Shown: positions 35,501 to 46,722 of the stretch, one piece after another
Numbering within the stretch: position 1 is the stretch's first letter
How the letters are laid out: each line of letters begins with the position of its first letter
Source of the DNA: Copromyces sp. CBS 386.78
Lineage: Eukaryota; Ascomycota; Sordariomycetes; Sordariales; Sordariaceae
DNA: 64,000 nucleotides
Assembly: GCA_030685235.1 (NCBI GenBank)
Contig: MU839162.1
Location: 62,001 to 126,000 of the forward strand
Reading direction: 5' to 3'
Notes under the pieces: generated by a model
Database searches by the model: none
The model's input: the letters and a program-made list of their open reading frames with translations, nothing else
What the model was told of the DNA's origin: nothing
Position numbers and translations under genes: made by a program

Positions 35501-37495
35501 GGATGGAGTTGGGTGTCGGGTGCCTTGTTCTCCGGCATTTGGATGGACCATGGTGTGTGCGTGATCTGAGGGAAATCGACTGACTGACCATGATGCAAGT
35601 GTGTCGGATGCCCTGACGCCCTCCTTCGGCCATCTCATTCCTTCTCGTGCTGTTTGCCCTCGGGAAGGGGCCGTACAGGCGTAGGTATTCATCGCTCAAG
35701 CCGTTTCAGCTATTGTGCGATTGTCGTGTGCAAACCACAGTTGATGCCTATCCGGGCAGTACATGTATCGACTCTCCGTCACTTCCTCCGCAATAAGCAA
35801 CACTGCACTGCAAAGAAGGAAACAGCAAAGCATCATGATGCTCCTGCTGGTATACTTGGTATCTTGGCACCACATCAGCGCCATCTCGCCGATTTTTTCC
35901 GTACTTTAACTTTCCAAGGCAGTCACGACACGCCAAACGCAGTGACGCCTAGTTTGAGAGATGCAGCGGGCACCTGTAGTTGGCAGCCAGGCAGCCCAAC
36001 TTTTTCCTTCTTGACAAAAAACATTGCTTTCCCGAGTCCCCACTGTCTTTGATTCGCTTGGGAACCCAGCCAGTCAAATAGACGGCCGGCCAGTGCTGGA
36101 TACTCAATGGACAAGCAAGGCCTCGGAGGGTCCTGGGGCCTGGCCGTCAGAGCCGTGTCACATTTGTCAGGATTCGGTTTGTGTCGAGTGGTGATGTTGA
36201 TCACTTCTCGTCCGATGTGGGCCGGGACGACCCAAGCGAACGGGAGTTACTACCTCACACCCAATTTACTCCTGGCGCCCTAACAGGCCTCGGGCCAGCA
36301 TTTAGTGTACAGGCCCGACAGGACCCGCCGCCAAAATGTTCCCACGATGCTCCCACGGCTCACCGTTCCATTCCGGGGTTGGATTCTCCGTTTTCCCTAG
36401 CAAGCCTCCCAAGTGGAAGTCCCAACTAGCCCTGGAGATTCCACAAGAAGTTTGCCTCCCCATTTCTCATCATTCTCTCCGAGTCCTCTGTCCGTCTCGG
36501 GTCTGTACCCTCGCCCAAACCTCAAGCCGAACCAGGAAGGGGCTTTCTCTGCCTTGCCCATTGATTACATACTCGCCCGCTAATATTAGGTACCCTCTTC
36601 ACCACCTCCTCTCCCACCGGCCCTGCATATCATCTCCTTCCGAATCTGCTCAAACATATTCATTCATGGGGTAACAAGGGTGACAACGTTAGCTCGCCCC
36701 ATCGTACCCCTTTGGTACTCCGTTTACATCATTGGACCTGTTCTATTTTTTCACCCGTCTTTCTTCCGCCTTCCTATACTACACTCATCCATCCCTTCAT
36801 CCCTCTTCAGCTCAAGAGGTCTGGTCATACTCACCTTCAGTGGGGTTACAAGTCATCGACCGGTCTCAAGACTACTCACTATCAATCTACGGATCACTTA
36901 CACAAACGCCTCCGCCGACTACTACATCGACTACGTGCATCGACTCCTAACGACGGCAAACGATCGATTCAGCGACTCTAATACGACAGAGGGAAGAGTT
37001 TGGCACTAGATTGGTCACTACGTGTGTGTGTGTGGAAAAGGACGGTCAGACACGGTTCATTCCGCCGGGTGTTGTTTGCTCTTTCTTACCAACAGAGACA
37101 AAAGAGCGGTGCGCGTGCTTGCATCTCATTCACTTGTTCTCAGTGCCTCCCTCGTCACTGTGACCGCCGCGCTCCGAGACTCACCTCTCCGGCTCCCTCC
37201 TTCCGGGCCTTCTTCCATTGTCTACCCAGCTTCGACCTCCCACCGGCTTCTCACCTTCCACATCCGACTGATACACACCATTGCACCGCCGTTGTTCTTT
37301 GAGTCGGTTCCGACTCTACCGACTTCCACCAACCCAGGACCCCTACATGATGCACCGGAGGACCGATGGACTGCCTTGGTGAACGTAGGCTAGACTCAAA
37401 GTCGGCCAGACAACAACAGAAACGACGTCGTCCTTGCTGGCCGCCGCCGATATCTCATTACCGACCTATACCAGTAGAGTTTCAAGTCATACGGT
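32589..37495. other. 4.9-kb gap: right flank of island plus long leader of the receptor gene
   Basis: Base composition returns to normal at once after 32585. Open frames up to 287 codons (34609-35472, overlapped by a 219-codon frame in another phase) carry no recognisable domain and mutually conflict. The stretch 36400-37420 is strongly pyrimidine-rich with a TG run near 37021, typical of a long fungal 5' leader and promoter. Confidence 0.5.
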
Positions 37496-39520
37496 ATGGC
37501 TATCATCAGTACAATTTTGGAGTCGGCCTTCGGTAGCCCGACGGTACAAACCCACCATGAACATTTTAGGCCTGGAATCCGGGATGAATTTGGGGAATCA
37601 GAACAGGATCGCGGGTTGAAAAACGACCTCGCTATTATATCACTTACCTTCGCTTCGATCAGCCTCGTCCTCACTCTTTCGACCCTTTACTGGTTCGTGA
37701 AGATGAGGAAGACGTTTCGGCATGAGTAAGCAACCTATTTCTGTTCCAAGAACTGATCAAATACTAACCGTCATGCGGACAGACTGATAGTGTTACTTAT
37801 CCAGAGTGACTTGATCAAGTCGGTGTGGTTCATCATCCCGTCGATTGCGCACCTACTCCGAGGTCCTATTCGTTCCGACTCTGCCTTTTGCCAAATTGCC
37901 GGATTCGGCCTCGCGCTAGGTATCGAAGCATCCGACATCGCAGTTCTGCTCATCGCCATCCATCTTCTGATGACCATCTTGCGCCTGCGTACCGGCCTCT
38001 ATCGTTACCGACACTGGGCATACGGGGTTTACTACTTCTTTCCCGTGTTATTCGCAAGCTTGGCTTTTGTGGATGGCACGGGATATCAGGAGGCTGGCCA
38101 TTATTGCTACCTCCGCACAGACAAGAGTTGGGCACGGTTGGCCCTCAGTTGGGTTCCTCGCTATGTCATTTGCTGCAGCATCCTGGCCATCTACTTCTTT
38201 GTTTACTTTTACGTTCGCAACAGATTGGAGGATTATGGGCGGAGAAGCTCGGGAAATATGAACCACCCGCGCTCCCGGGACACGCACGACGTCCCTCCTA
38301 CTCCCCGACTTATCTCGCACGGACTACTCGCGTCGCTACCAAACTCGCGAAGAGGATCTGCAGCCGGCCAGAATGTTACCGTCAAGGACCACAACAGGTC
38401 TGTGTCGTCGATCAGCACGGTCCAATTTGAATTGCATGTGGACGAAGCTGGGGAGCCGCCGGCTAGCAGGTCAGGACGGTCGTCAAAGCACAAGCCAGCA
38501 AAGATGAACTGGAGTTGGCCTGGATTCGAGCCGCCCCGATCCTCCGGGGAAAACGGGCGCTTGATGGTGGAGGATCCCGATGGCCCTTTGTCGCAACCAC
38601 TTCCCTCGCCACCGCTCCCAGTCCACTCTCCCGAGAGACCGCCCAGGGCTAGCAGATCTGACAACTCATCTACCAGCCCTCGCTCCTATTGGCATAGGCC
38701 AGTCCCTTCGGAATGCTCAACTGTGCACGGGAACCACGCAACCCATGACTTGCCGCCAAGCTCCACCACGACGGTTAACCAAGGCACTTATCACATCGAT
38801 CTCACACTAACTCACATTCTCACGATGCTTCGCAAGGGACCTCCGCGAACATCCAACAACCCTCCCACTACCCGGCCTTCCTCGATCACCGTATCGCCTG
38901 GTTCAATTGGTGGCGACTCGGGCATCACTCGCAACCGCGAGAGGGCCCGGCGTCAGCTCTACGCGCTGTTTGCTTATCCACTCGTTTACATAATTGTTTG
39001 GATATTTCCCTTCCTCTCCCACGTGGTGGGCTACGACGACAAGGTCTCCTCTAGTAACCCACGGTGGCTCTTGTTCGTGAGCATGGTCAGCCTCGGAATG
39101 CAGGGCGCATTCGACTGTACGCTTTTTACCATGAGAGAGCAACCGTGGAAGTACGCTCAGGGGAACTTTTGGACTGTGTTACGGGCACGGATGCAATTTA
39201 GTGGCAGCTGGAGAGATGTCGGGTTTGCGGGCAGGACACGGGAGGAGATGTATCATGATAGCCAACTTGCGAGGAGAAGACGGGAGCAGGAAATCGCGGA
39301 CGAGAGAGCCCGACGAACTGCCCACGAGTTTACTCAAGAGGGTGCCGATGTTGAAACTGGAGCTGGTGGCGCTAGAGGTGCCGCGACGAGGAAGACTGGA
39401 GCCGTTGAGTGGTGGGACACTGCCGATTTGCTCGATGGGATGATCGACGACAATGAAGAACTACGCGACGATGCAGCTGATGATTTTTGGGCTCAGCTTT
39501 ACCGGGTGAATGGAGGCTGA
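37496..39520 (+). CDS. gpr-4: Git3/Gpr1-type seven-helix receptor (GPR-4-like)
   Basis: Exons 37496-37725 and 37783-39520 (GT-AG, branch ATACTAAC) give 655 residues. Five hydrophobic segments lie in the first 245 residues (about 48-72, 79-103, 115-145, 155-178, 203-225). Next comes a long, polar, Ser/Pro-rich third cytoplasmic loop of roughly 235 residues, and then two more helices (FAYPLVYIIVWIFPFLSHVV and WLLFVSMVSLGMQGAFDCTLF) and an acidic tail. This fits the Git3 N-terminal plus Gpr1 C-terminal architecture of fungal carbon sensors at the plasma membrane that signal through a G-alpha subunit to cAMP. N. crassa GPR-4 is described as such a receptor coupling to GNA-1 in carbon responses. 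The symbol rests on family plus neighbourhood; another Gpr1-like paralogue is the alternative. Confidence 0.82.
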
Positions 39521-40129
39521 GTGCGAGTCTATTCTGCTAATCTTCTTGACTCTTTTTTCTTTCTTCTTTTTGGATACACCCACAGGTGGCTTACTATTAC
39601 TTTAGTGTCTTCCCTTTCTGTTTATCTCTCTTTTGTTATCCTCACTCGAGTCTTGGCGTTTTTGGCTTTTCCTTTTTGTTGTTGTTGAGACCAAAACAGA
39701 TTATACCCCTGGGTCGGTGGTCGTCTTTATTTCTTTGTTTTTACCCCGGTAGGCCATGACACATGGCGTTACATTGAAGCATGGAATCGAAAGCATTTGC
39801 GATTGGTGTTGTGGCGTTCTCATGTTTTAATTTCCTTTGTATCAAACATAGCACTGCACAGAGATGGAAGGACGAGAAAGGTGTCGAATGATCTATAAAA
39901 TGATGGATGTTTAGCATTGTTACTTTTACGTAGCGCCTAGCATTACTGTGTGCACACACCAAACACAGAACATACTCTAGAAGACGCAAGTCGGAGACAT
40001 CAACCACGGTTTATTACTTGATTGTGCTTGACATGAGCTCGCATCTCGCCATTCTACCCGAGGTTCTGCATCAGAGGTTCACCCACTTATCCAGATCCGA
40101 GATTCTACTCTATCCATCACCACCCTCCA
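39521..40129. other. Convergent 3' region
   Basis: About 600 bp of T-rich then mixed sequence between the 3' ends of the receptor and the amidotransferase gene. Nothing else seen. Confidence 0.5.
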
Positions 40130-41005
40130 TTAATCCTGCAGCAGAAACCTGTAAAAGGCCTGAGCTATGAACACACCATCATCCGCCTTATTCCTTTCCA
40201 TGCCACTTCCAAACAGCTCCTCGTTAAAAAGGCCGATCGCCCTTCGCGATTCCAACAGCTCCTCCATGATATCCGTCGTAAACTCCGGGTGGCCCTGCAC
40301 CGTCAACACTTTCCCAGGGATAATGAACCCCTGGTTCTCGCAGACGTCCGTAGAAGCAAGGAGTTGCGCGCCCTCCGGCACGCCCACGACGTGGTCACGG
40401 TGCATTTGTTGAATTTTCTATTGTTTTACCCATCATGTCAGCACTCCCAGCCTCATTTTCTCACAAGGAACTGAACCCACCAAAAGAAGGGAACTTACCA
40501 AATCCTCCCTCCCCTTGAAAATCCCCTTTCCAACCTCCGTCAACCCAACCCGCGTCACACTAACCTCCCACCCCTTTTCGTTGCGTTCCACCGTCTGCCC
40601 CAGCGCTCTACCGACAATCTGATGGCCGAAACAGACTCCGATTACTTTGATCTTCCTCCCTCCGTTTGCTGCGTCACCCTCTGTGATGGCTTTCTTGACA
40701 AACTCCGTCAGACTCAAGATCCAAGGGTCATTCTCAAAAGCGCTGTGTTTGGAGCCGGTGATTAGGATTGCGTCGATTTCGGAGAGGGAGGGGTAGTCGG
40801 AAAGGTTGTTGACGACGTCGTGGGCGGTAATGGTCAAAAAGGAGGAGAATGGTTGCTCTGGTGAGGTCAGGGCGCGGGTGAAGAGGTGCGTGAAGACGCC
40901 GCGGTAACCGTTGTAGCGGGCGTGCGTGCCGGCGGGGGGAGTGTCGGCTTCGAGGATGGCGAGGCGGATGGGGGAAGGGGGTGGGGGGATGGTATCGGAG
41001 GACAT
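40130..41005 (-). CDS. Class I glutamine amidotransferase-like protein
   Basis: Exons 41005-40499 and 40417-40130; the intron is GT-AG and the protein 264 residues. A single GATase1 domain is present. The nucleophile Cys sits in GVCFGHQIVGRALG, the catalytic His/Glu pair in VQGHPEF, and SEIDAILITGSKHSAFENDPW is the oxyanion-side loop. No synthetase domain follows, so it is a stand-alone amidotransferase or peptidase-like enzyme of the kind annotated in fungi as GMP-synthase-like amidotransferase. These may act on gamma-glutamyl compounds. The substrate cannot be told from sequence. It is convergent with the receptor gene and divergent from ppx1. Confidence 0.88.
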
Positions 41006-41839
41006 TGTAGGGGTGTGGTATGAGGTGGTGTTGGAGGTGATGAAATGCTTTGTTCAGTTGGAGAAAGTAACTTGTAAGAAAAAGGGGGTGTATGTCAACT
41101 TCGCAAGTGTGAGAGTCGTCGCGAGGAGGTGCCTTTTACACTGATACGTTGTTGAGCGGCGAGCCAGAAGGAGTAAAGTACGCGAGATACCTTAAAGGCC
41201 ACGAGAGTCACTGGTTGTAAGTGATAAAGGAAGACAAGATGAGAAGCGTTGTCGATCAGCTATACACTTGAGACGTTGGAGTTGATCACTGACAGACAGT
41301 CGCGACGCACACTCTCCCTCAGAGGATATTACCTAAACTCAACCAACAAGCACCGAGCCTTGACTCACAACAACTCGAGCAACGGGCTGGCCGGTACTCG
41401 CGAAATTAGGGTGGCGGTTGATGCCATGGCCGCCATGATCCGAGGCGACCATGGAACTCCTCACCGTTGGCTGCTTGGCGGGGTTCTTATCGGTACGAGC
41501 GACTGGTCGAGACCGAGACTACCTCTAGGTAACTCCGCTTTCGGAGGATGATCAGTGGGGCCCCACCTCGGTGAGCACTCGCCCGGGTGGTGGGGTTGAG
41601 ACTGAAGGCGGGCGGGCACCAATGGGCCGAGGCACCGCCAAGGCCGCGCCGTCCTTCAACGGCAGCGGCCCCTCGTCCCGTCGTGGAGTTACTGTACTGT
41701 ATTATCGTACAGAACTTTACTTTATTAGACTGTGCTCACGAACAAGACTTGTGTTGCACGTCCGGGCATTATTGCGGCGTCGAGGTAACCAACGTAGACA
41801 GCACGTTTTTACGCCAGAAGACCACAAGATACAAAGACA
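41006..41839. other. Divergent promoter region between the amidotransferase gene and ppx1
   Basis: About 830 bp. No repeats or RNA genes recognised. Confidence 0.5.
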
Positions 41840-43268
41840 ATGGCGCCCGCAGCCCACCGTGTCTCCCTCAAGAAGTTCCTCTTGACAGCTCGCAAGGCGC
41901 TTCTCGCGCCGCCCGCGCAGCGTTCAAACCCTTTGGTATTTGTTGTGGGAAACGAATCAGCAGGTACTATACCTAAAGCCATCTCAATAACCAAAATTTT
42001 TGAACAGTGTCTGTTAGCATGATCACTAACCTTGCCTTTCTAAACAACAAGACCTCGACTCCCTCTGCTCCTCCATCCTCCTCGCCTACTTCCGCACCTA
42101 CGACCACCGCAGCACCACCCCTGGGCCTCCGACCCTACACATCCCGCTCTCCAACCTCCCGCAAGCCGACCTCGCCCTTCGCCCGGAACTCGCCGCCGTC
42201 TTGAAGCCCGCCGGTCTACACCTCAAAGACCTGATCACCCTCGACGGCCTACCCACCTCCCAGGATGCCGCCGATGAAGCCTCCAGCTCAATCACCCCCG
42301 AAAACACCCAGTGGCTCCTAGTAGACCACAACGCCCTCACGGGCCCGCTTGCCGCGCGTGGGTTTGGGAAACCAGAAAAGGTCATGGGGTGTATCGACCA
42401 TCACGATGACGAGGGTGTTGTGCCTCCTAGTGTCGAACCGAGGATTATCGAAAAGAGCGGGAGTTGTATGTCCCTGGTGGTGGAGTACTGCAAGCCTGTC
42501 TGGGAAGAACTCGGTAAACTGGAACGAAGCGAAGATGGGAACCAGGATAGCCTCGAGGAGTGGGAAAGCCAGCTGGCGCATCTGGCGCTGGCGCCGATAT
42601 TGGTTGATACTACGAATTTGACGTCAAAAGATAAGACGACGGGGTGGGATGTGAGGGGGGTGGAGTTTTTGGAGGGTCGGCTGGCCATCTCGGAGGGGAA
42701 GACAAGCGCTGCCAGTGTTCCTGGAAGTGCAGGTCACGCCGGAGGAAACAAGGGGTACGTCAGAACCACCTACTTCAACGACATCACCTCTCTCAAACAA
42801 GAAATCGCCGGGCTAAGTTACCGCGATATTTTGAGGAAAGACTATAAGCGGTGGACAGACGGCGGGCTAGCCGTGGGTATCTCAACAGTGGTCAGGGGAT
42901 TCGACTACCTCTTGACGGAAATTGGGGACCAAAAACACTTCACCGAGGCGTTGAGGGCCTGGGCAAAGGAGCAGGAGCTGGACATTGCGTCGGTCATGAC
43001 GGTGTCCAATCCTGATGGGAAGTTTACTAGGGAGTTGCTCGTTTGGGCGTTTAATGAGGGGGCGGTCAAGGTTGCGAAGCGGTTTGTGGATCAGAATGCT
43101 GGTGAAGAAGGATTGCAGCTTCAGACGTGGGGAGGTGGGAAGTTGGATTCGGATGGAGAAGGTGAAGGGCAGTGGGTAAGGTGTTGGACGCAGGGACGGG
43201 TGGATAAGAGTCGGAAGCAGGTGGCGCCTATGTTGAGGGATGTGATGAAGGAGGCAGCTAGGCTTTGA
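41840..43268 (+). CDS. ppx1: Exopolyphosphatase Ppx1 (DHH family)
   Basis: Exons 41840-41963 and 42052-43268 (GT-AG with CACTAAC branch) give 446 residues. The intron lies inside the first metal-binding motif, and splicing restores VGNESADLDSLCSS. Further DHH-family motifs follow: LLVDHNAL, the DHH triplet in GCIDHHDDEG, and LAPILVDTTNLTSKDKTT. The C-terminal DHHA2 domain contains the conserved YKRW. Ppx1 removes terminal phosphate from linear polyphosphate in cytosol and mitochondria using divalent metals. Relatives include inorganic pyrophosphatases of family II and prune, but the length and DHHA2 domain fit the fungal Ppx1 group. Confidence 0.93.
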
Positions 43269-43469
43269 TGGCGGTTAGGTGGGACATCATTGAGATAATA
43301 ACCTGATTAAATGACCTATCGGTGGCCGATATGACGAGTTGGCCAACGAGACAATAAGATGCCATGGCAACCATATGGGCACGTTGATGAAGTAGTGGAC
43401 CCTACTAACAATACATGTACAGCTTACATCCATCCCGTCCGCATACTATCGTACAATCGTCTCCCTTAT

Positions 43470-45584
43470 CTAAGCACCCCAGGCAGCGGACCCGTGCAAA
43501 GTTAGCCAAAGTCGGACAAATTCGCGATCCATATACTGTGCGTCTGAGATCCTGTCATCAATGTCCTTCGCCAACGACTCTGCCTCCGGGTCAGCAATGC
43601 GAATGCACGCCTCAAGCGCCTTGAGCATAGCCGCCGTCACCCGCACAGGCGGCTGTTCATGCCACATTTCCTCCACGCACCATCTCAGAGCGTCCGTGGC
43701 CATCCCCTGGTGATCCTCCGCTGCAATGCGCTCGTATACCTTGGTGTACATGCGTTCGGTCCTGCGTTCACAATACCTGGGGAAGATGCGCCAGACGTTC
43801 CAGAACTTGTCCCAGGCGCGGTAGTGAGCGTACACATCGAGCAACCTGATGATCTCGTCTTCGGTCGCACAGTCCATCTGGGCCTCGCCAAGTAGGTCCT
43901 CAAACTGAGTGAGCAGTCGTCGAGCTTCGGGGGTGCGGACGCCGGTCCGCAGGAGGGATTCGATCACGGCCACGACCACGTCGTACTCAATCACCTTTTC
44001 GCCGCGGGAAAACAGCATGTCGATTACATCCATGGAGAGGGAAGCCTGTTGGCGAACGCCCGCGTCAGTCGTCTCTGGTCTGGCAAATATCATCCGGAGG
44101 AGGTCCACAAACTTTTCGCGCGCAAGATCGGCTGCTCCCGAGAGCTTCATTTCCTGGATGAGGTCGCCTAGTCGGGCCAGGTCGTGGTCGGGATGCTGAA
44201 GGGCACGTGCAGCCTTTTCGAGCCACAGGCGGGCCTCCCACGCCTGGGCGGAGGGCAGATTCTCAATGGCACGGTTGAACAGGCGCATAAAGGTGCTGAG
44301 GGAACCGTCCTCGCAAAGGGATACCGCTGAGAGGGCCTGGTCCTTGGGAAGGCTGTAGAGGTAGTCCTGCATCTGGGATAAGAGCTGAACCTTGGAATCG
44401 GTATCCTGGGCCAGAAGGTTGTCAACCGTGGACGGGCTAGCGCTGCTGTACTCCCATCCAGCCATTGCTATACCCAAGTCAGTTCGGGAAACGTCGACGG
44501 CCTTGGCGTGCTGTCGCGCCGAGGTAGAGAAGTACAAGCGATCAGGTCGCTTCCGGTTCCGTCCACTTGAACGAATGGGTGTCGGGAAGAAAGTTTCGCG
44601 CGATACAGTCTCGGGCGCAGTGGTGAAAGTTGCATCAGGAAGCTTCCCTGCAATCTTGTCCTGCCTCTCCAGACTGCGCCGCAAGATGCCGCTCCAAAGC
44701 TTTTCCAGAGCCAACTCCTCCCTCCGCGTCTCCGTCATCAACTGCACAACAATTGTGGTCCCGCTTTGGGGCACACCGAAACCGCTTGTCATGCCGTTCT
44801 CGTCCTTGAACTCCATTTCCATGTCCGACCACCCAAGAGTGCCGAGGTTGACGCAAATCCAGCCAGTGGTGATGCCGTCGTCAGCTCCGCTCGGAAGGCC
44901 CGTGGTACCGAGGAGCTTCGCCTTGCGAGCCTTCCTCCTCAGTTTTGTCTTCAACTCATTCCTTCCCAGCAAGCCATCAGCCTTGGCCGAGATTCCACGG
45001 TTGCGCAGCCAGCGTACCAGACGGTCGGCAGAGACGTGCAAGTGACGCTCACTGCGGGCAGTGCCAAAGAGCATTAGCACCTCGGGCCCCAGAGCAGGTG
45101 GCGGATCGATTTCGCGAAGATCGAGAAGAGTGAGGTTGTCCATGCCCAGCTCATCGGATACGTACTTCACCAAGGGCTCCATCAACTTGGGAGAGCCCTC
45201 GGGAATGTCTGGCAGCGGCGGCGGCTCGTGTACGAGGGTGGGATGTGTGGGGGCGTCGACTTGAAGATACCACGGCACATCAGCGCCGCCTGCATTGTTC
45301 GTCTCTGTGCTGGCCTCTGCTTTGCTCGCCTCTGCCTGGGCATCCTCGGTCTTGTTCGGTTGCTTTTGCACGGCAGGCTCTGTGTGTTCTTCGACAGCTG
45401 GGCTAGCCAGTAGTCGAGGGGAAGGTCGGAAAGTCGAGTACGTGGCGGCCGGGGAGATAATACGGGTACGAGCTGCTAGAAGAGGAGCCCTTGGAGTCGC
45501 GAAGCTGCTGACGAAGAGCCGCAGAGCCGAGAATCTGCAGGCTGAGCAGGCTGAAGCTCTGAGAACAGCGGGAGTCGCGCTCAT
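43470..45584 (-). CDS. atp25: ATPase synthesis protein 25, mitochondrial (Atp25)
   Basis: Single exon of 704 codons from the ATG at 45584; the open frame begins earlier, but without another ATG. The N-terminus is Arg/Ser/Ala-rich without acids ([24 protein letters not shown]), a mitochondrial presequence. An RsfS-like domain follows at about 140-290 ([35 protein letters not shown]), then a long helical C-terminal M domain from about 360. In yeast, Atp25 is cleaved: the RsfS half serves the mitoribosome and the M half stabilises the mitochondrial ATP9 mRNA. Neurospora makes its working Atp9 from a nuclear gene, so the second role would have to differ here. Its start faces cyt-5 across a 1.1-kb divergent spacer. 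Confidence 0.92.
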   Translation of the reverse strand: MSATPAVLRASACSACRFSALRLFVSSFATPRAPLLAARTRIISPAATYSTFRPSPRLLASPAVEEHTEPAVQKQPNKTEDAQAEASKAEASTETNNAGGADVPWYLQVDAPTHPTLVHEPPPLPDIPEGSPKLMEPLVKYVSDELGMDNLTLLDLREIDPPPALGPEVLMLFGTARSERHLHVSADRLVRWLRNRGISAKADGLLGRNELKTKLRRKARKAKLLGTTGLPSGADDGITTGWICVNLGTLGWSDMEMEFKDENGMTSGFGVPQSGTTIVVQLMTETRREELALEKLWSGILRRSLERQDKIAGKLPDATFTTAPETVSRETFFPTPIRSSGRNRKRPDRLYFSTSARQHAKAVDVSRTDLGIAMAGWEYSSASPSTVDNLLAQDTDSKVQLLSQMQDYLYSLPKDQALSAVSLCEDGSLSTFMRLFNRAIENLPSAQAWEARLWLEKAARALQHPDHDLARLGDLIQEMKLSGAADLAREKFVDLLRMIFARPETTDAGVRQQASLSMDVIDMLFSRGEKVIEYDVVVAVIESLLRTGVRTPEARRLLTQFEDLLGEAQMDCATEDEIIRLLDVYAHYRAWDKFWNVWRIFPRYCERRTERMYTKVYERIAAEDHQGMATDALRWCVEEMWHEQPPVRVTAAMLKALEACIRIADPEAESLAKDIDDRISDAQYMDREFVRLWLTLHGSAAWGA

Positions 45585-46722
45585 GATTGCCAAGGTAGTA
45601 ATTGCGTGGGATGGCCGCCGAGTGTTAGGCACGCAGATTACAAGTCGGGAATCTCTCTCAGATCAAGTCTTGTTCGGAGCTGTCGTGATGGTTTGGTCGA
45701 TAAAGAATTGCGAGTTGATCTGGACTGGGCCCAAGACGTATACCGGCTGATAACGAAAGTACTTGTACAATAATGGATAGGATAGGTAACGAAGTGGCAC
45801 TACAGTGTGGGAATGGAAGTTCAACGGACTCCCGTCTGATCGAGCCTCGCCCAGGCGGGGTGTGGACCGTGCTCTCATCTTTTGTGGAGCTTCGGCTTGC
45901 TCTGCTCTGAACCTGATGTCCCATTGGTGCAATGCTCAAGGCGGGTGGGTCTGATAGCGGGGTGGACCGTCGGCCGTGTAAGTGAAAAGTCAGATTGGCC
46001 AATCAGCCCGCCGCATGATTGAGATGGAATTTTCCTCAAGGCCATTGTTAAGCAGATGCACAGACCAGCCCAGGATGGGTGGGGCACGATGGGACGACCT
46101 GACGCCCAGTGGGCCAGGACGCCAAGGTGGCCATCGGCTTCGGTGGCTCGGGCGGTATCAAAAAATTTGGGGAGGGTCCCATCGCAAATCCTATCGCGCC
46201 GTCCGTCGAGCATCTTATCTTTTACCACCCATCCTGTCTGCCACTGCGCACACCTCAGCTGCATTTTCCTTTTAGACGCGGACAGAGAAGGAAGCGGAAG
46301 CAACCATCAATCCAGTCGGCAAACAAAACACGGCCGGTTGTTCCCTCTCAGCTTCAGTTCTCCCAACATCCGTCTTGTGTATTTACACGGCATACATCGA
46401 CTTACTGCCGCCACCAAATCGAGGAATTCGACTCAGAGAGACACCAACACCAGCACCACCATCATCACCCACCGCAATCGCATTCACTTGTCGCATTGCA
46501 CAGTTGGGCCGTCTCGTTTCCTCCCATCTTGTACAATACTCGACAGTCTTTGCTCAACAGACTTGCACATACACCCTTCCTTTTCCCCATCTTTCTTGTC
46601 CAATGTGTTATTAACCCCGATACGACCACCTACCTACATCGCCTCCAGCAACCCTCCCCGTGGCTCTGTTGAGCTCTGTCTTACTACCTCGACACCCTCA
46701 ACACCCTCGACATCTTGCCAAG
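45585..46722. other. Divergent promoter region between atp25 and cyt-5
   Basis: About 1.1 kb shared by two nuclear genes for mitochondrial gene expression; pyrimidine-rich leader before cyt-5. No element identified. Confidence 0.5.

Noticed and set aside
35455..35530. tRNA-like GCCTGAGTGGTTGCC string
   Set aside because: No acceptor stem or T-arm (GTTCGA-type) can be paired around it.
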